A DNA stretch of 14,029 bases from the NCBI GenBank assembly GCA_030634785.1, contig DAOWAC010000006.1, positions 1-14,029 on the forward strand, in the 5' to 3' direction. Shown here one piece after another: positions 1-5,889 of the stretch. Below the pieces are notes generated by a model that saw only the letters and a list, made by a program, of their open reading frames with translations, searched no databases and had not been told where the DNA came from. How positions within the stretch are numbered: position 1 is the stretch's first letter; each line of letters begins with the position of its first letter. This DNA is from Chloroflexota bacterium. Its GTDB lineage: Archaea; Iainarchaeota; Iainarchaeia; Iainarchaeales; GCA-2688035. The position numbers were made by a program, and so were the translations under genes.

Positions 1-834
1 AAACATTGAATGCATTTCAACAAGTTCCTGTTCTGAAGCAAAACTGTTTTTGTTCTCGCTGAAAAATTTTGTTCCTTTGTACAGTCTTAAATCAGAGGCT
101 GTAACAGATTCCGGTCGTATTTCCTCAATCTTGTCCAATGTCTTTTCCCATCCTTCAATGCCCTGACCTGGAAGTCCGTATATCAAATCAATGTTTATGT
201 TTTCAAATCCAGCGTCCCTTGCATCCTTTATTGCCTGAATTGCCTTTGCTTTGCTGTGGTTCCTGTTGCATGCTTTTAGTATGGCATCATCGAAATCCTG
301 TACTCCAATACTCAGCCTGTTAAAATTCTGTCTAAGATTTGCAAGCTTTTCAAGACTTAATGTTTCAGGACTCGATTCAATTGTTGTTTCTGTTTTTTTT
401 GGCATTGGAAATGCAGATTGTAAAAATTCAACAAGGTTGTTTAATTGCCTTGCTTTAAGCAATGTTGGGGTTCCTCCTCCAAACAAAACACTGTTTACCT
501 CAACTTTTTCTGAAATAAGGTCTTTGTATATCATTATTTCCTTTTCAAGACTTTTGAGGTATTTTTCAATTTCTTTTTCTCCTGCCGGCAATTGTTTATA
601 ATAATGGCAATAATTGCAAATGCTTGTGCAAAATGGGATATGAGTGTAAAATGCAAGGCTTCTAGTCCCTTTACTCTCTTTTTTTGCATCGGATACAAAT
701 TTACTGATGTCCATTGCAGGCATATAGTCTGAATCAGGATACCTGTATACAAATACATGGTTTGTGCTTTTACCAAACCCGTTATTATGTAGAAGTTCAA
801 GCTTTTTTTGAGTTATTTCTGACAACTTTTCCAT
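1..834 (-). CDS. Radical SAM HemN/HemW-like oxidoreductase (3' end beyond window)
   Basis: The minus-strand frame is open from an ATG at 834 to the window edge: 278 codons, with the C-terminus missing. The radical-SAM cluster motif CxxxCxxC is C69, C73, C76 in the context HIPFCTSICNYCHYY. It is followed by the SAM-binding glycine motif GGGTPT (119-124), an ESSPET segment (153-158), IGVQDF (176-181) and DLIYGLPGQ (216-224), all hallmarks of the HemN/HemW family. The product should reductively cleave S-adenosylmethionine at a 4Fe-4S cluster in the cytoplasm. The extra cysteine that follows the cluster motif in true coproporphyrinogen III oxidase HemN (CxxCxC) is absent: C76 is followed by HYY. 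A HemW-like or other heme-related role is therefore likelier than coproporphyrinogen oxidation. About 60 residues precede the motif, whereas HemW usually starts close to it. The gene diverges from a pair of U32 genes. The family call is firm; the substrate is unknown. Confidence 0.88.
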   Translation of the reverse strand, partial: MEKLSEITQKKLELLHNNGFGKSTNHVFVYRYPDSDYMPAMDISKFVSDAKKESKGTRSLAFYTHIPFCTSICNYCHYYKQLPAGEKEIEKYLKSLEKEIMIYKDLISEKVEVNSVLFGGGTPTLLKARQLNNLVEFLQSAFPMPKKTETTIESSPETLSLEKLANLRQNFNRLSIGVQDFDDAILKACNRNHSKAKAIQAIKDARDAGFENINIDLIYGLPGQGIEGWEKTLDKIEEIRPESVTASDLRLYKGTKFFSENKNSFASEQELVEMHSMF

Positions 835-856
835 GTTAATTTTATTGTTTAAAAAA

Positions 857-866
857 GGTTATAAGG
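857..866. promoter_or_regulatory. Candidate bidirectional TATA element between divergent genes
   Basis: The spacer between the radical-SAM start (834) and the preferred U32 start (899) contains a self-complementary TTATAA at 859-864. On the minus strand its centre lies about 27 bases before the ATG, the spacing expected for a leaderless archaeal transcript. On the plus strand it lies 31-38 bases before the TTG candidates at 893 and 899. One TATA box could therefore serve both genes. This rests on position and sequence only. Confidence 0.35.
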
Positions 867-898
867 AGTTTCAAGTATTTCTTTTACAGTGGTTGGTT

Positions 899-1870
899 TT
901 GAAAATACTTTCTCCTTTATCAAAAGTTTCAGAGGTTCAGGACCTTGTCGTGGCAGGTGCAGAAGAATTTTATTGTGGAATTGTAACCAAAGAATGGGAA
1001 AAGCGCTTTTCCTTTATTGCGTCAATAAACCTAAGGCATGACAGAGTTGCCAATTTTCAGTCTTTTGAAGAACTTGGCAAGGCAGTAAGCATTGCTTCAA
1101 GCCACAATCTTCCTGTTTTTTGTGTTTTTAATGCAGTATTTTATTCCAAAAACCAATTTCCTATTGTTTTGAACCATGCAAGAAAAGCGGTTGATGCAGG
1201 AATTTCAAAACTCATTGTTTCAGACCCTGCATTAATATCTTTTTTTAAGGAAAATGACTTAAATGTTGAAATTGCCTTGAGCACTGCCGCTCCTGCCTTT
1301 AATTCAGCCAGCTTTTCTTTTTTTAAAGGCCTTGGAGTCAAAAGAATTGTGCTGCCAAGGCATCTTACTCTTGAAGAAATTTCTTCTCTTGCCAAAACTG
1401 CAAAAGTCCTTAATCTTGAGCTTGAGGCATTTGTTCTGAATGCACTTTGTCCCTATATTGACGGGCTTTGCACCTTGCAGCATGTTGGAAAAAATCCCGA
1501 ATCTGTTTCTGTACAAGAACTTGCCTGCAGAATGCCTTTTGAAGTTAAAGTTTTTTCAAACCAAAGCGATTTTGAAAAAAGAAATGCTTTTTCAAGGGCA
1601 AAAACCTGGCAAAACACGTTTCCTGAAAGTTGTGGTCTTTGTGCCCTTCCATCTTTTGAAAAAATTGGCATTGGCAGTTTGAAGATTGCAGGACGGGGAA
1701 ACAGCAGTGAAAAAAAGATTGCAGATGTAAAAATGGTTTCGGATGCCATTGGAATGCTTGCCTTGCCTGAACAGGAATTCAAAACAGAAATGCACAAACT
1801 TTTTTTTGAGGCAAACCATATCAGGTGCAATTTCAAAACCTGTTATTATGCCAAAAAGGGGCTGTTGTAA
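899..1870 (+). CDS. U32-family protein, UbiU-like (predicted 4Fe-4S)
   Basis: This is a U32 'peptidase' family protein of about 323 residues. The start is uncertain. An in-frame ATG at 833 exists but would overlap the start of the divergent gene and leave no promoter. The family-type N-terminus (K-I-L-S-P, then AGAEEFYCG) begins at the TTG at 899, so I chose that. From this start, C184, C191, C210 and C245 or C248 resemble the four cluster-binding cysteines of E. coli UbiU (C169, C176, C193, C232); the first pair has the identical spacing of seven. The U32 signature SLKIAGR follows the CGLC motif at 245-248, and two more cysteines lie near the C-terminus. UbiU acts with UbiV in oxygen-independent ubiquinone hydroxylation; other U32 members hydroxylate tRNA or rRNA. 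Archaea are not known to make ubiquinone, so the substrate is open. A second U32 gene begins 1 base after the stop codon. Confidence 0.85.
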   Translation: MKILSPLSKVSEVQDLVVAGAEEFYCGIVTKEWEKRFSFIASINLRHDRVANFQSFEELGKAVSIASSHNLPVFCVFNAVFYSKNQFPIVLNHARKAVDAGISKLIVSDPALISFFKENDLNVEIALSTAAPAFNSASFSFFKGLGVKRIVLPRHLTLEEISSLAKTAKVLNLELEAFVLNALCPYIDGLCTLQHVGKNPESVSVQELACRMPFEVKVFSNQSDFEKRNAFSRAKTWQNTFPESCGLCALPSFEKIGIGSLKIAGRGNSSEKKIADVKMVSDAIGMLALPEQEFKTEMHKLFFEANHIRCNFKTCYYAKKGLL

Positions 1871-1871
1871 A

Positions 1872-2660
1872 ATGGAAAACGTCCTTGTGGTTAAGAATTT
1901 CAAACAACTTGAAAACTTCTGGGAAAAAGATTTTTCAAGAATTTATTTTGGTGCAGAAACCTGTGAGAGGAAAATTCCCTCACTTGACGAAGTAAATAAA
2001 ACAAAAAAATTCTGTAAACAAAACAGCATTGATTTTTCCTTGCTTACTCCTTTTGTGACAGATGTTGGCCTTAAAAGGCTTGAGTCGATTTTTTCAATTC
2101 TTTCATCCAAGGACGAGATAATTGCAAACGATTTTGGCGTGTTGTGCAAAGCTGCGGAGCATGAAGCAGTTCCTGTTGCAGGCCGTCTTTTGAACAAACA
2201 ATTTAGAGATCCTAGAATTGCTTCTTTCTCCAACATGCCAAAAGAGCTTCTTTCACATCTTTCACTAAGTCAGGCAAGCAACCCTAATTTTAGAACATTA
2301 CTTTCTTCCTTTGGAATAAAAAGAGTTGAACTTGACAATCTTTTGCAGGGAATTGGTACAAACCTTAGCGGAACAGGATTTTCTGCATCTCTTTATTACC
2401 CAACTGTTTTTATTGCAACTACAAGATTTTGTCTTTTGGCAAATTGTGGCAGACTCTCCAAAGTCAAAAAGGTCGGAATTTTTTCCTGTTCAAAGGAATG
2501 TGAAAAATTCAGCTTCGAGCTAAGCAATTCTTGTTTTTCTACTCCTCTTTTGTTGTTTGAAAATGCTTTATTTTTTGAAAACAAGAAGCTGCTGCCAGAA
2601 AAAGAACTTGCTTCAATTGGAGTTGACAGAATTGTTTCTAATAAAGTATTAATGCAATAA
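1872..2660 (+). CDS. U32-family protein, UbiV-like (predicted 4Fe-4S)
   Basis: This 262-residue protein starts at the ATG at 1872, 1 base after the stop of the preceding U32 gene, so the two are almost certainly co-transcribed. The N-terminal IYFGAETCERK (C31) resembles the UbiV segment holding its first cluster cysteine (C39 in E. coli). C187 lies in TRFC, like UbiV SARCFTAR, and C206-x3-C210 matches the CxxxC spacing of UbiV C193/C197. Further family-like segments are ANDFGVL (75-81 region), VAGRLLNKQ and KRVEL. C192 is an additional cysteine. By homology the protein should bind a 4Fe-4S cluster and pair with the UbiU-like neighbour as a heterodimeric oxygenase-like system that uses a donor other than O2. 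Its 3' end overlaps the convergent minus-strand gene by 23 bases. The U32 assignment is good, the UbiV-like role is inferred, and the substrate is unknown. Confidence 0.82.
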   Translation: MENVLVVKNFKQLENFWEKDFSRIYFGAETCERKIPSLDEVNKTKKFCKQNSIDFSLLTPFVTDVGLKRLESIFSILSSKDEIIANDFGVLCKAAEHEAVPVAGRLLNKQFRDPRIASFSNMPKELLSHLSLSQASNPNFRTLLSSFGIKRVELDNLLQGIGTNLSGTGFSASLYYPTVFIATTRFCLLANCGRLSKVKKVGIFSCSKECEKFSFELSNSCFSTPLLLFENALFFENKKLLPEKELASIGVDRIVSNKVLMQ

Positions 2661-3447
2661 TTACAATTATTAAAATAATTGTTATCCACAAAGCTGGTTT
2701 GCGAAAAAAGCTGGTTGGCTGTCCAAAATTTCCTTTTTCTATTATTTTTCCTGCTTCTTCCGTCACTTTTCCACTTACTTCAACAGGTGCTATTCTTCCT
2801 TTTCCTCTAAGCTTTCCGCCGCCAATTTGTGCAATTTCTTTACTATATCTTATCCATGCATCTGGCTCTTTTAATTCCTGTAATGTTTCATGTGTTAATT
2901 CAACAAATCCTTTTTCTCTTTCAGGAACCTTTTCTTCGCCAAAAATTTCTCCTGTTACTCCGCTTATTTCAAATTCATAAGTTTGTCCTGCAACTGTTGC
3001 AAAAGCAAGCCACATTGGATAATATATTTCCTTAAATCCTGTTAGTACAACATCGTTTCTATTAGCTTCAAGCAATGATGCAGTTTTAAGCAATGCAATC
3101 TTTTCTGCTTCTGTTTTTGAAAAAATCGCTTTTCTTACAACTAATGGGTATTCGTCACTAAGTTCTTGTACCAACTCTGTTTCGTTTGGAATTGATTCAG
3201 CAAGTTCTTTGCTTAATTCAGCAGTTTCTCCATTAATAGCAAGTCTGCCGTGTTTTGTTTTGCCTGTTGGCTTTCCTTTTTTTTCAAAAGCTACGTCGTA
3301 ATAAAATAAGTAAAATGGGGTGAGAACAAGTTTCACTTCCCCCTTTTCAAAGCTTTTCCAATTCTTTTTGAGAATTGTTTCCTCTATTAATTCTGCAACT
3401 TTTTCAAGAGGAAAGGATATCGGAAATACTGGTGTTCCTACAAACAT
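2638..3447 (-). CDS. Unknown tail-anchored membrane protein with duplicated domain
   Basis: I do not recognise this 269-residue protein as a named family. It has one strongly hydrophobic segment at the very C-terminus (about 253-269, rich in I, L and V, ending one residue after a leucine), preceded by FFRK, so it looks tail-anchored with the bulk in the cytoplasm. Two halves look related. Residues 12-80 contain a helix, then TPFYLFYYDV, then a strand ending GRLAINGETAEL. Residues 103-170 contain a helix, then YYPMWLAFATV, then a strand ending ISGVTGEIFGEE. Each resembles the 'aromatic-Pro-aromatic strand, then G-x-x-G turn' pattern of PepSY-like archaeal domains. A third segment (181-235) leads to a flexible glycine-rich stretch. 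The gene starts 11 bases after sepF on the same strand, so the two probably share a transcript. A link to division or the envelope is inference from that position. Confidence 0.8.
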   Translation of the reverse strand: MFVGTPVFPISFPLEKVAELIEETILKKNWKSFEKGEVKLVLTPFYLFYYDVAFEKKGKPTGKTKHGRLAINGETAELSKELAESIPNETELVQELSDEYPLVVRKAIFSKTEAEKIALLKTASLLEANRNDVVLTGFKEIYYPMWLAFATVAGQTYEFEISGVTGEIFGEEKVPEREKGFVELTHETLQELKEPDAWIRYSKEIAQIGGGKLRGKGRIAPVEVSGKVTEEAGKIIEKGNFGQPTSFFRKPALWITIILIIVIIALILY

Positions 3448-3458
3448 GCTGTTCTATA

Positions 3459-3818
3459 TTATTGCGTTTCTTTCTTCTTAATAATCTTTACTTTGCTTGG
3501 TGTTACCAGTATATGTTCGTGGCTTATTCTTGCAATATCTCCATTAATGCCTTCAATGCCTGCTTTTACTTTTGTTACAAGCTCTTTGAGTTTTATTGCG
3601 TTTCTTTTGCTTAATTCGCCAATATTTATTAAAATAATGTTTCCTGCTTTTGCTTCTGTTATTACTGTTTCAACATCTGCTTCTGTTGTGATTGTAACAG
3701 GTTTTACAAAGGCATCTGCATCCTCGTATATTGTGTCATCTTCTGCATCTAAATTGTTCAAAAAATTTTCTATATCTATTCCTTCATCTTTCTTTAAAAC
3801 TTTTTCCAAAAAAGCCAT
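3459..3818 (-). CDS. sepF: SepF-like cell division protein
   Basis: This 119-residue protein matches archaeal SepF (DUF552), the membrane anchor of the FtsZ ring. The N-terminus MAFLEKVLKK is the short amphipathic membrane-targeting helix. An acidic linker (about 11-36) follows, then the SepF core: VKPVTI (38-43), a helix, GNIILINIGEL (59-69), a second helix with KRNAIKLKELV, and the closing GDIARISHEHILVTP (93-107). Length and domain order are typical. The start is the ATG at 3818. A run of five G residues (complement of 3830-3834) lies about 11 bases upstream, and an AT-rich TATA-like stretch is centred about 24 bases upstream. The protein should polymerise as dimers on the cytoplasmic membrane and recruit FtsZ. 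No FtsZ gene is in the window. The next gene downstream encodes a tail-anchored protein of unknown role. Confidence 0.9.
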   Translation of the reverse strand: MAFLEKVLKKDEGIDIENFLNNLDAEDDTIYEDADAFVKPVTITTEADVETVITEAKAGNIILINIGELSKRNAIKLKELVTKVKAGIEGINGDIARISHEHILVTPSKVKIIKKKETQ

Positions 3819-3834
3819 TTTAGTTCACGCCCCC

Positions 3835-3848
3835 AAATTTAAATTATA
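3835..3848 (-). promoter_or_regulatory. Putative TATA region of the sepF transcript
   Basis: Read on the minus strand, this is an unbroken A/T stretch beginning TATAATTTAAATT. It is centred about 24 bases before the sepF ATG at 3818. That suggests a transcript with a very short or absent leader. The call rests on composition and position only. Confidence 0.4.
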
Positions 3849-4059
3849 CTAATTCTTCCCCAATTCTTTTTTAAAACGCTTCCTTTTACAAGGCTACATA
3901 ATTTTTTAAGGCAATGAACACAATTTCAAGGTAAGGAATGTGAATTTCTCTTTTGTTCCTGGTTTGCTTTCTCAATCAAGCAGGCTTTTTAATTTCCAAG
4001 CCATAATAATTACACTCCCGATTTTTTAATAATTTTTAGTCAACACAAGGTTAATTATA

Positions 4060-4068
4060 GGAGTGGGG
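4060..4068 (+). promoter_or_regulatory. Purine-rich ribosome binding site of cdc6
   Basis: The sequence GGAGTGGGG ends 6 bases before a TTG codon, and its GGAG core ends 11 bases before it. A TGA stop lies directly upstream in the same frame (4072-4074). The next plausible codon, a TTG at 4090, is 15 bases further on. The ribosome binding site therefore favours the TTG at 4075 as the start. Confidence 0.5.
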
Positions 4069-4074
4069 TTTTGA

Positions 4075-5298
4075 TTGATTGAGCCAAATTTGCATGAAAA
4101 TATTTTCCAGAGACAATTTGATAAAAGTACTGTTTTTACTAACAGAACAACAATAACTCCGCATTATACTCCTAACAAACTTCCTTTTAGAGACGGGCAA
4201 ATTGATGCAATTTCTCAAATTCTTTCCTCTTCTTTACACGGAGCAAAGCCTGATAATCTTTTCATTTACGGCAAGGTTGGAACAGGAAAAACTGTTACAG
4301 TAAACCACGTGCTTTCACAATTGCAGGAATTTATTGCCAGCAACAAAGGAAAAGAAGTTGATTTTGCTTATGTTAATTGCAGAAACCATAATACAAAATA
4401 CAAGGTTTTACTCAAAACACTTTCAAAATTCTTTCCGGAACAGGATTTTATTGGATACAGCAGTGCCTTTGTTTATGAAAAACTACTCAAGTACGCAAGC
4501 AATGGTAAACAATTAATTCTTGTACTTGACGAAGTTGACAAAGTCAAAGACCTTGATGAATTAATTTATGCTCTTACAAGATCCAATGACGAGCTGGAAA
4601 AAGGCGGAATTGCAATTATTGGAATTAGTAACAATCTTTTCTTCAAAGACAAGCTTGATGTTAGAACAAAGAGCACTCTTTTGCAGAAGGAAATGGTTTT
4701 TCCTCCTTACAATGCACAGGAATTAAAAGCAATTCTTGAAGAAAGAATAAAGACCGCTTTCAAAAACGGTTGTGTTGAGGATTCTGCAGTAAACCTTGCA
4801 GCTGCAATGGCTGCACAGGAATCTGGAGATGCAAGAGCTGCAGTAATGTTGATGCTTAGAGCAGGAGAGGAAGCAGACAAGTCTTTGGGACAAATAGTAA
4901 AAGATGAGCATGTGGTACTTGCAAAAACAAGGGTTGAAGAAGAAGTAACCCTCAGCATGGTTGAAACTTTGCCAAAACAACAACAGCTCGTACTCTATTC
5001 TCTTTCAATGATGACTGTTATGGGAAAAGGTTATGGAAAACTTAACGGAAGCAAGGAAGAAGGAGTATTTTTTTCAGGAGATGCTTACCGCGAATATGAA
5101 AGAATTGCAGCATCATTACAACAACAGGTTGTTTCTTCACGCTGGTTTAGGGAATACGTAAACGAACTTGAAACATACGGTCTCCTAATCACAACAGCAA
5201 GTGGAAAAGGCATCAGGGGAACGACCACTTTAATCAAACTAGGTTTTGACGCAAGAAAGCTAAGGCAAGCGCTTGAAAAAGAATTAATTTGTGCTTAA
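4075..5298 (+). CDS. cdc6: Orc1/Cdc6 replication initiator (AAA+ ATPase)
   Basis: The 407-residue protein has the layout of archaeal Orc1/Cdc6. The Walker A motif is GKVGTGKT (66-73), Walker B is LILVLDEVD (147-155), and sensor 1 lies at SNN (185-187), followed by RTKSTL. A sensor 2 arginine lies in GDARAA (R254). The C-terminal third (about 290-407) should be the winged-helix DNA-binding domain, ending LETYGLLITTASGKG with a basic tail. It should bind origin DNA, hydrolyse ATP and load the MCM helicase. Length is normal and no motif is missing. The start is a TTG behind a GGAG-type ribosome binding site, with a stop codon just upstream. The gene is divergent from sepF and converges on a toxin-antitoxin pair with only 25 bases between them. 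It is close to the PolD genes, an arrangement seen in several archaea. Confidence 0.95.
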   Translation: MIEPNLHENIFQRQFDKSTVFTNRTTITPHYTPNKLPFRDGQIDAISQILSSSLHGAKPDNLFIYGKVGTGKTVTVNHVLSQLQEFIASNKGKEVDFAYVNCRNHNTKYKVLLKTLSKFFPEQDFIGYSSAFVYEKLLKYASNGKQLILVLDEVDKVKDLDELIYALTRSNDELEKGGIAIIGISNNLFFKDKLDVRTKSTLLQKEMVFPPYNAQELKAILEERIKTAFKNGCVEDSAVNLAAAMAAQESGDARAAVMLMLRAGEEADKSLGQIVKDEHVVLAKTRVEEEVTLSMVETLPKQQQLVLYSLSMMTVMGKGYGKLNGSKEEGVFFSGDAYREYERIAASLQQQVVSSRWFREYVNELETYGLLITTASGKGIRGTTTLIKLGFDARKLRQALEKELICA

Positions 5299-5323
5299 GT
5301 GCTTGATTCCTATTTTGATTTAA

Positions 5324-5578
5324 TTATTTGTTGTAAATATTTTTTCTGTGTCCTATTTTTAGCACTAAAACAATCAACTTACTTTTGATTATGTCTGCTA
5401 TTACTCTGTAGTCTCCTATTCTTAGGCTATAGGCTTCTTCTCCAACAAGTTTTTTGAAATGGGTTTCGGGTCTTATTCTGGCTCTTTCTAGGCTTGAGAT
5501 TATTCTCCTTTGCATTTCATTTTCAAGTTTCTTTAGTTGCCTTAAAGCTTTTGAAGAATATTCTATTTCATAGACCAT
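5324..5578 (-). CDS. RelE/ParE-superfamily toxin
   Basis: This 84-residue protein has the RelE/ParE fold pattern. The first strand is YEIEYSSKALRQLKKL. Two helices follow, then a strand pair with LVGEEAYSLRIGDYRVIADI (45-63), and the C-terminal strand LVLKIGHRKNIY (71-82). The conserved basic and aromatic residues R53, R58, H77, R78 and Y82 are those expected of a ribosome-dependent mRNA interferase of the RelE type. ParE-like gyrase poisons share the fold, so the target is not certain. The ATG at 5578 lies 3 bases after the stop of the antitoxin gene, the usual antitoxin-first order with coupled translation. The gene appears intact. It sits between cdc6 and the polymerase D operon, ending 25 bases from the cdc6 stop. 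Confidence 0.88.
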   Translation of the reverse strand: MVYEIEYSSKALRQLKKLENEMQRRIISSLERARIRPETHFKKLVGEEAYSLRIGDYRVIADIIKSKLIVLVLKIGHRKNIYNK

Positions 5579-5581
5579 ACT

Positions 5582-5800
5582 CTAAAGCCCCAATTCTTTT
5601 AGAACCTGCTTGTGGGATATGGTCTTGCCCTCTTTGAATTCCTTCCTTGCTTCTTCAATATCTCTTTTGGTTTCCTCTGAAAGCTCCATATTATCTTCCA
5701 GCAAATCCCAAATGACCTTTTCATAGCTCTCTTTGCTGCTGAATTTTCTCTCTTTCAACTTTTTCTGCAGCTCCTTGCTGATTTGAATAGTAGTTTCCAT
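5582..5800 (-). CDS. RelB-like antitoxin with ribbon-helix-helix N-terminus
   Basis: This 72-residue acidic-and-basic helical protein lies directly upstream of the toxin. The first 35 residues (METTIQISKELQKKL, then SKESYEKVIWDLLED) fit a ribbon-helix-helix DNA-binding domain of the CopG/archaeal RelB type: a short beta strand followed by two helices. The remainder is a charged helix (40-60), which typically wraps around the toxin, ending KTISHKQVLKELGL. It should neutralise the toxin and autorepress the operon. Its ATG at 5800 lies about 28 bases from a TATA box with a palindrome between them. The domain call is good; the exact antitoxin family is less sure. Confidence 0.85.
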   Translation of the reverse strand: METTIQISKELQKKLKERKFSSKESYEKVIWDLLEDNMELSEETKRDIEEARKEFKEGKTISHKQVLKELGL

Positions 5801-5808
5801 AGTAACTA

Positions 5809-5822
5809 TATAACTCGTTATA
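5809..5822. promoter_or_regulatory. Palindromic candidate operator of the toxin-antitoxin operon
   Basis: TATAAC-TC-GTTATA has perfect 6-base inverted arms around a 2-base centre. It lies between the TATA box and the antitoxin ATG at 5800, where antitoxin binding would block transcription. A ribbon-helix-helix dimer binding a short inverted repeat fits what is known of such systems. Binding is inferred from position. Confidence 0.5.
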
Positions 5823-5823
5823 G

Positions 5824-5832
5824 TATATAAAA
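5824..5832 (-). promoter_or_regulatory. TATA box of the toxin-antitoxin operon
   Basis: Read on the minus strand this is TTTTATATA, a close match to the archaeal TATA consensus. It is centred 28 bases before the antitoxin ATG, so transcription should begin at or next to the start codon (leaderless). It is one of the clearest promoters in the window. Confidence 0.6.
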
Positions 5833-5850
5833 CTACTTATTTTGGCAAGA

Positions 5851-5864
5851 AAAGGCAAATTGCC
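5851..5864 (-). terminator. Weak hairpin plus T-run after the DP2 stop
   Basis: On the minus strand, 25 bases after the DP2 stop codon, GGCAATTTGCC (5854-5864) can form a very short hairpin and is followed by TTTTCTT. Archaeal termination depends mainly on T-rich tracts, so this could end the polymerase transcript before the toxin-antitoxin promoter. The stem is only 4-5 base pairs and readthrough is likely. Confidence 0.3.
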
Positions 5865-5889
5865 CTAACCCTGATTTGAACTCGAGTTT

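Larger units (their letters stand above)
3819..4074. other. AT-rich spacer between sepF and cdc6; promoters and possible origin region
   Basis: This 256-base spacer separates divergent sepF and cdc6 and encodes no recognisable protein. It is very A+T-rich with several T- and A-runs. Visible elements are: three similar 9-mers on the plus strand, ACAAGGCTA (3888-3896), TCAAGGTAA (3926-3934) and ACAAGGTTA (4045-4053); a potential hairpin with arms GGCTT (3983-3987) and AAGCC (3998-4002); and a separated inverted pair CACTCC (4013-4018) and GGAGTG (4060-4065). Archaeal origins often lie next to cdc6, so this is a candidate origin. No clear ORB element was recognised, and the repeats are too weak to prove it. 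Confidence 0.35.

Noticed and set aside
833..898. N-terminal extension of the UbiU-like protein from an ATG at 833
   Set aside because: It adds a hydrophobic stretch not seen in U32 proteins, overlaps the start of the divergent gene and removes the promoter space. The family-type N-terminus begins at about 899.
899..2660. Literal reading of the U32 genes as secreted collagenase-type peptidases
   Set aside because: There is no signal peptide, and the cysteine patterns match the Fe-S hydroxylation members of the family instead.
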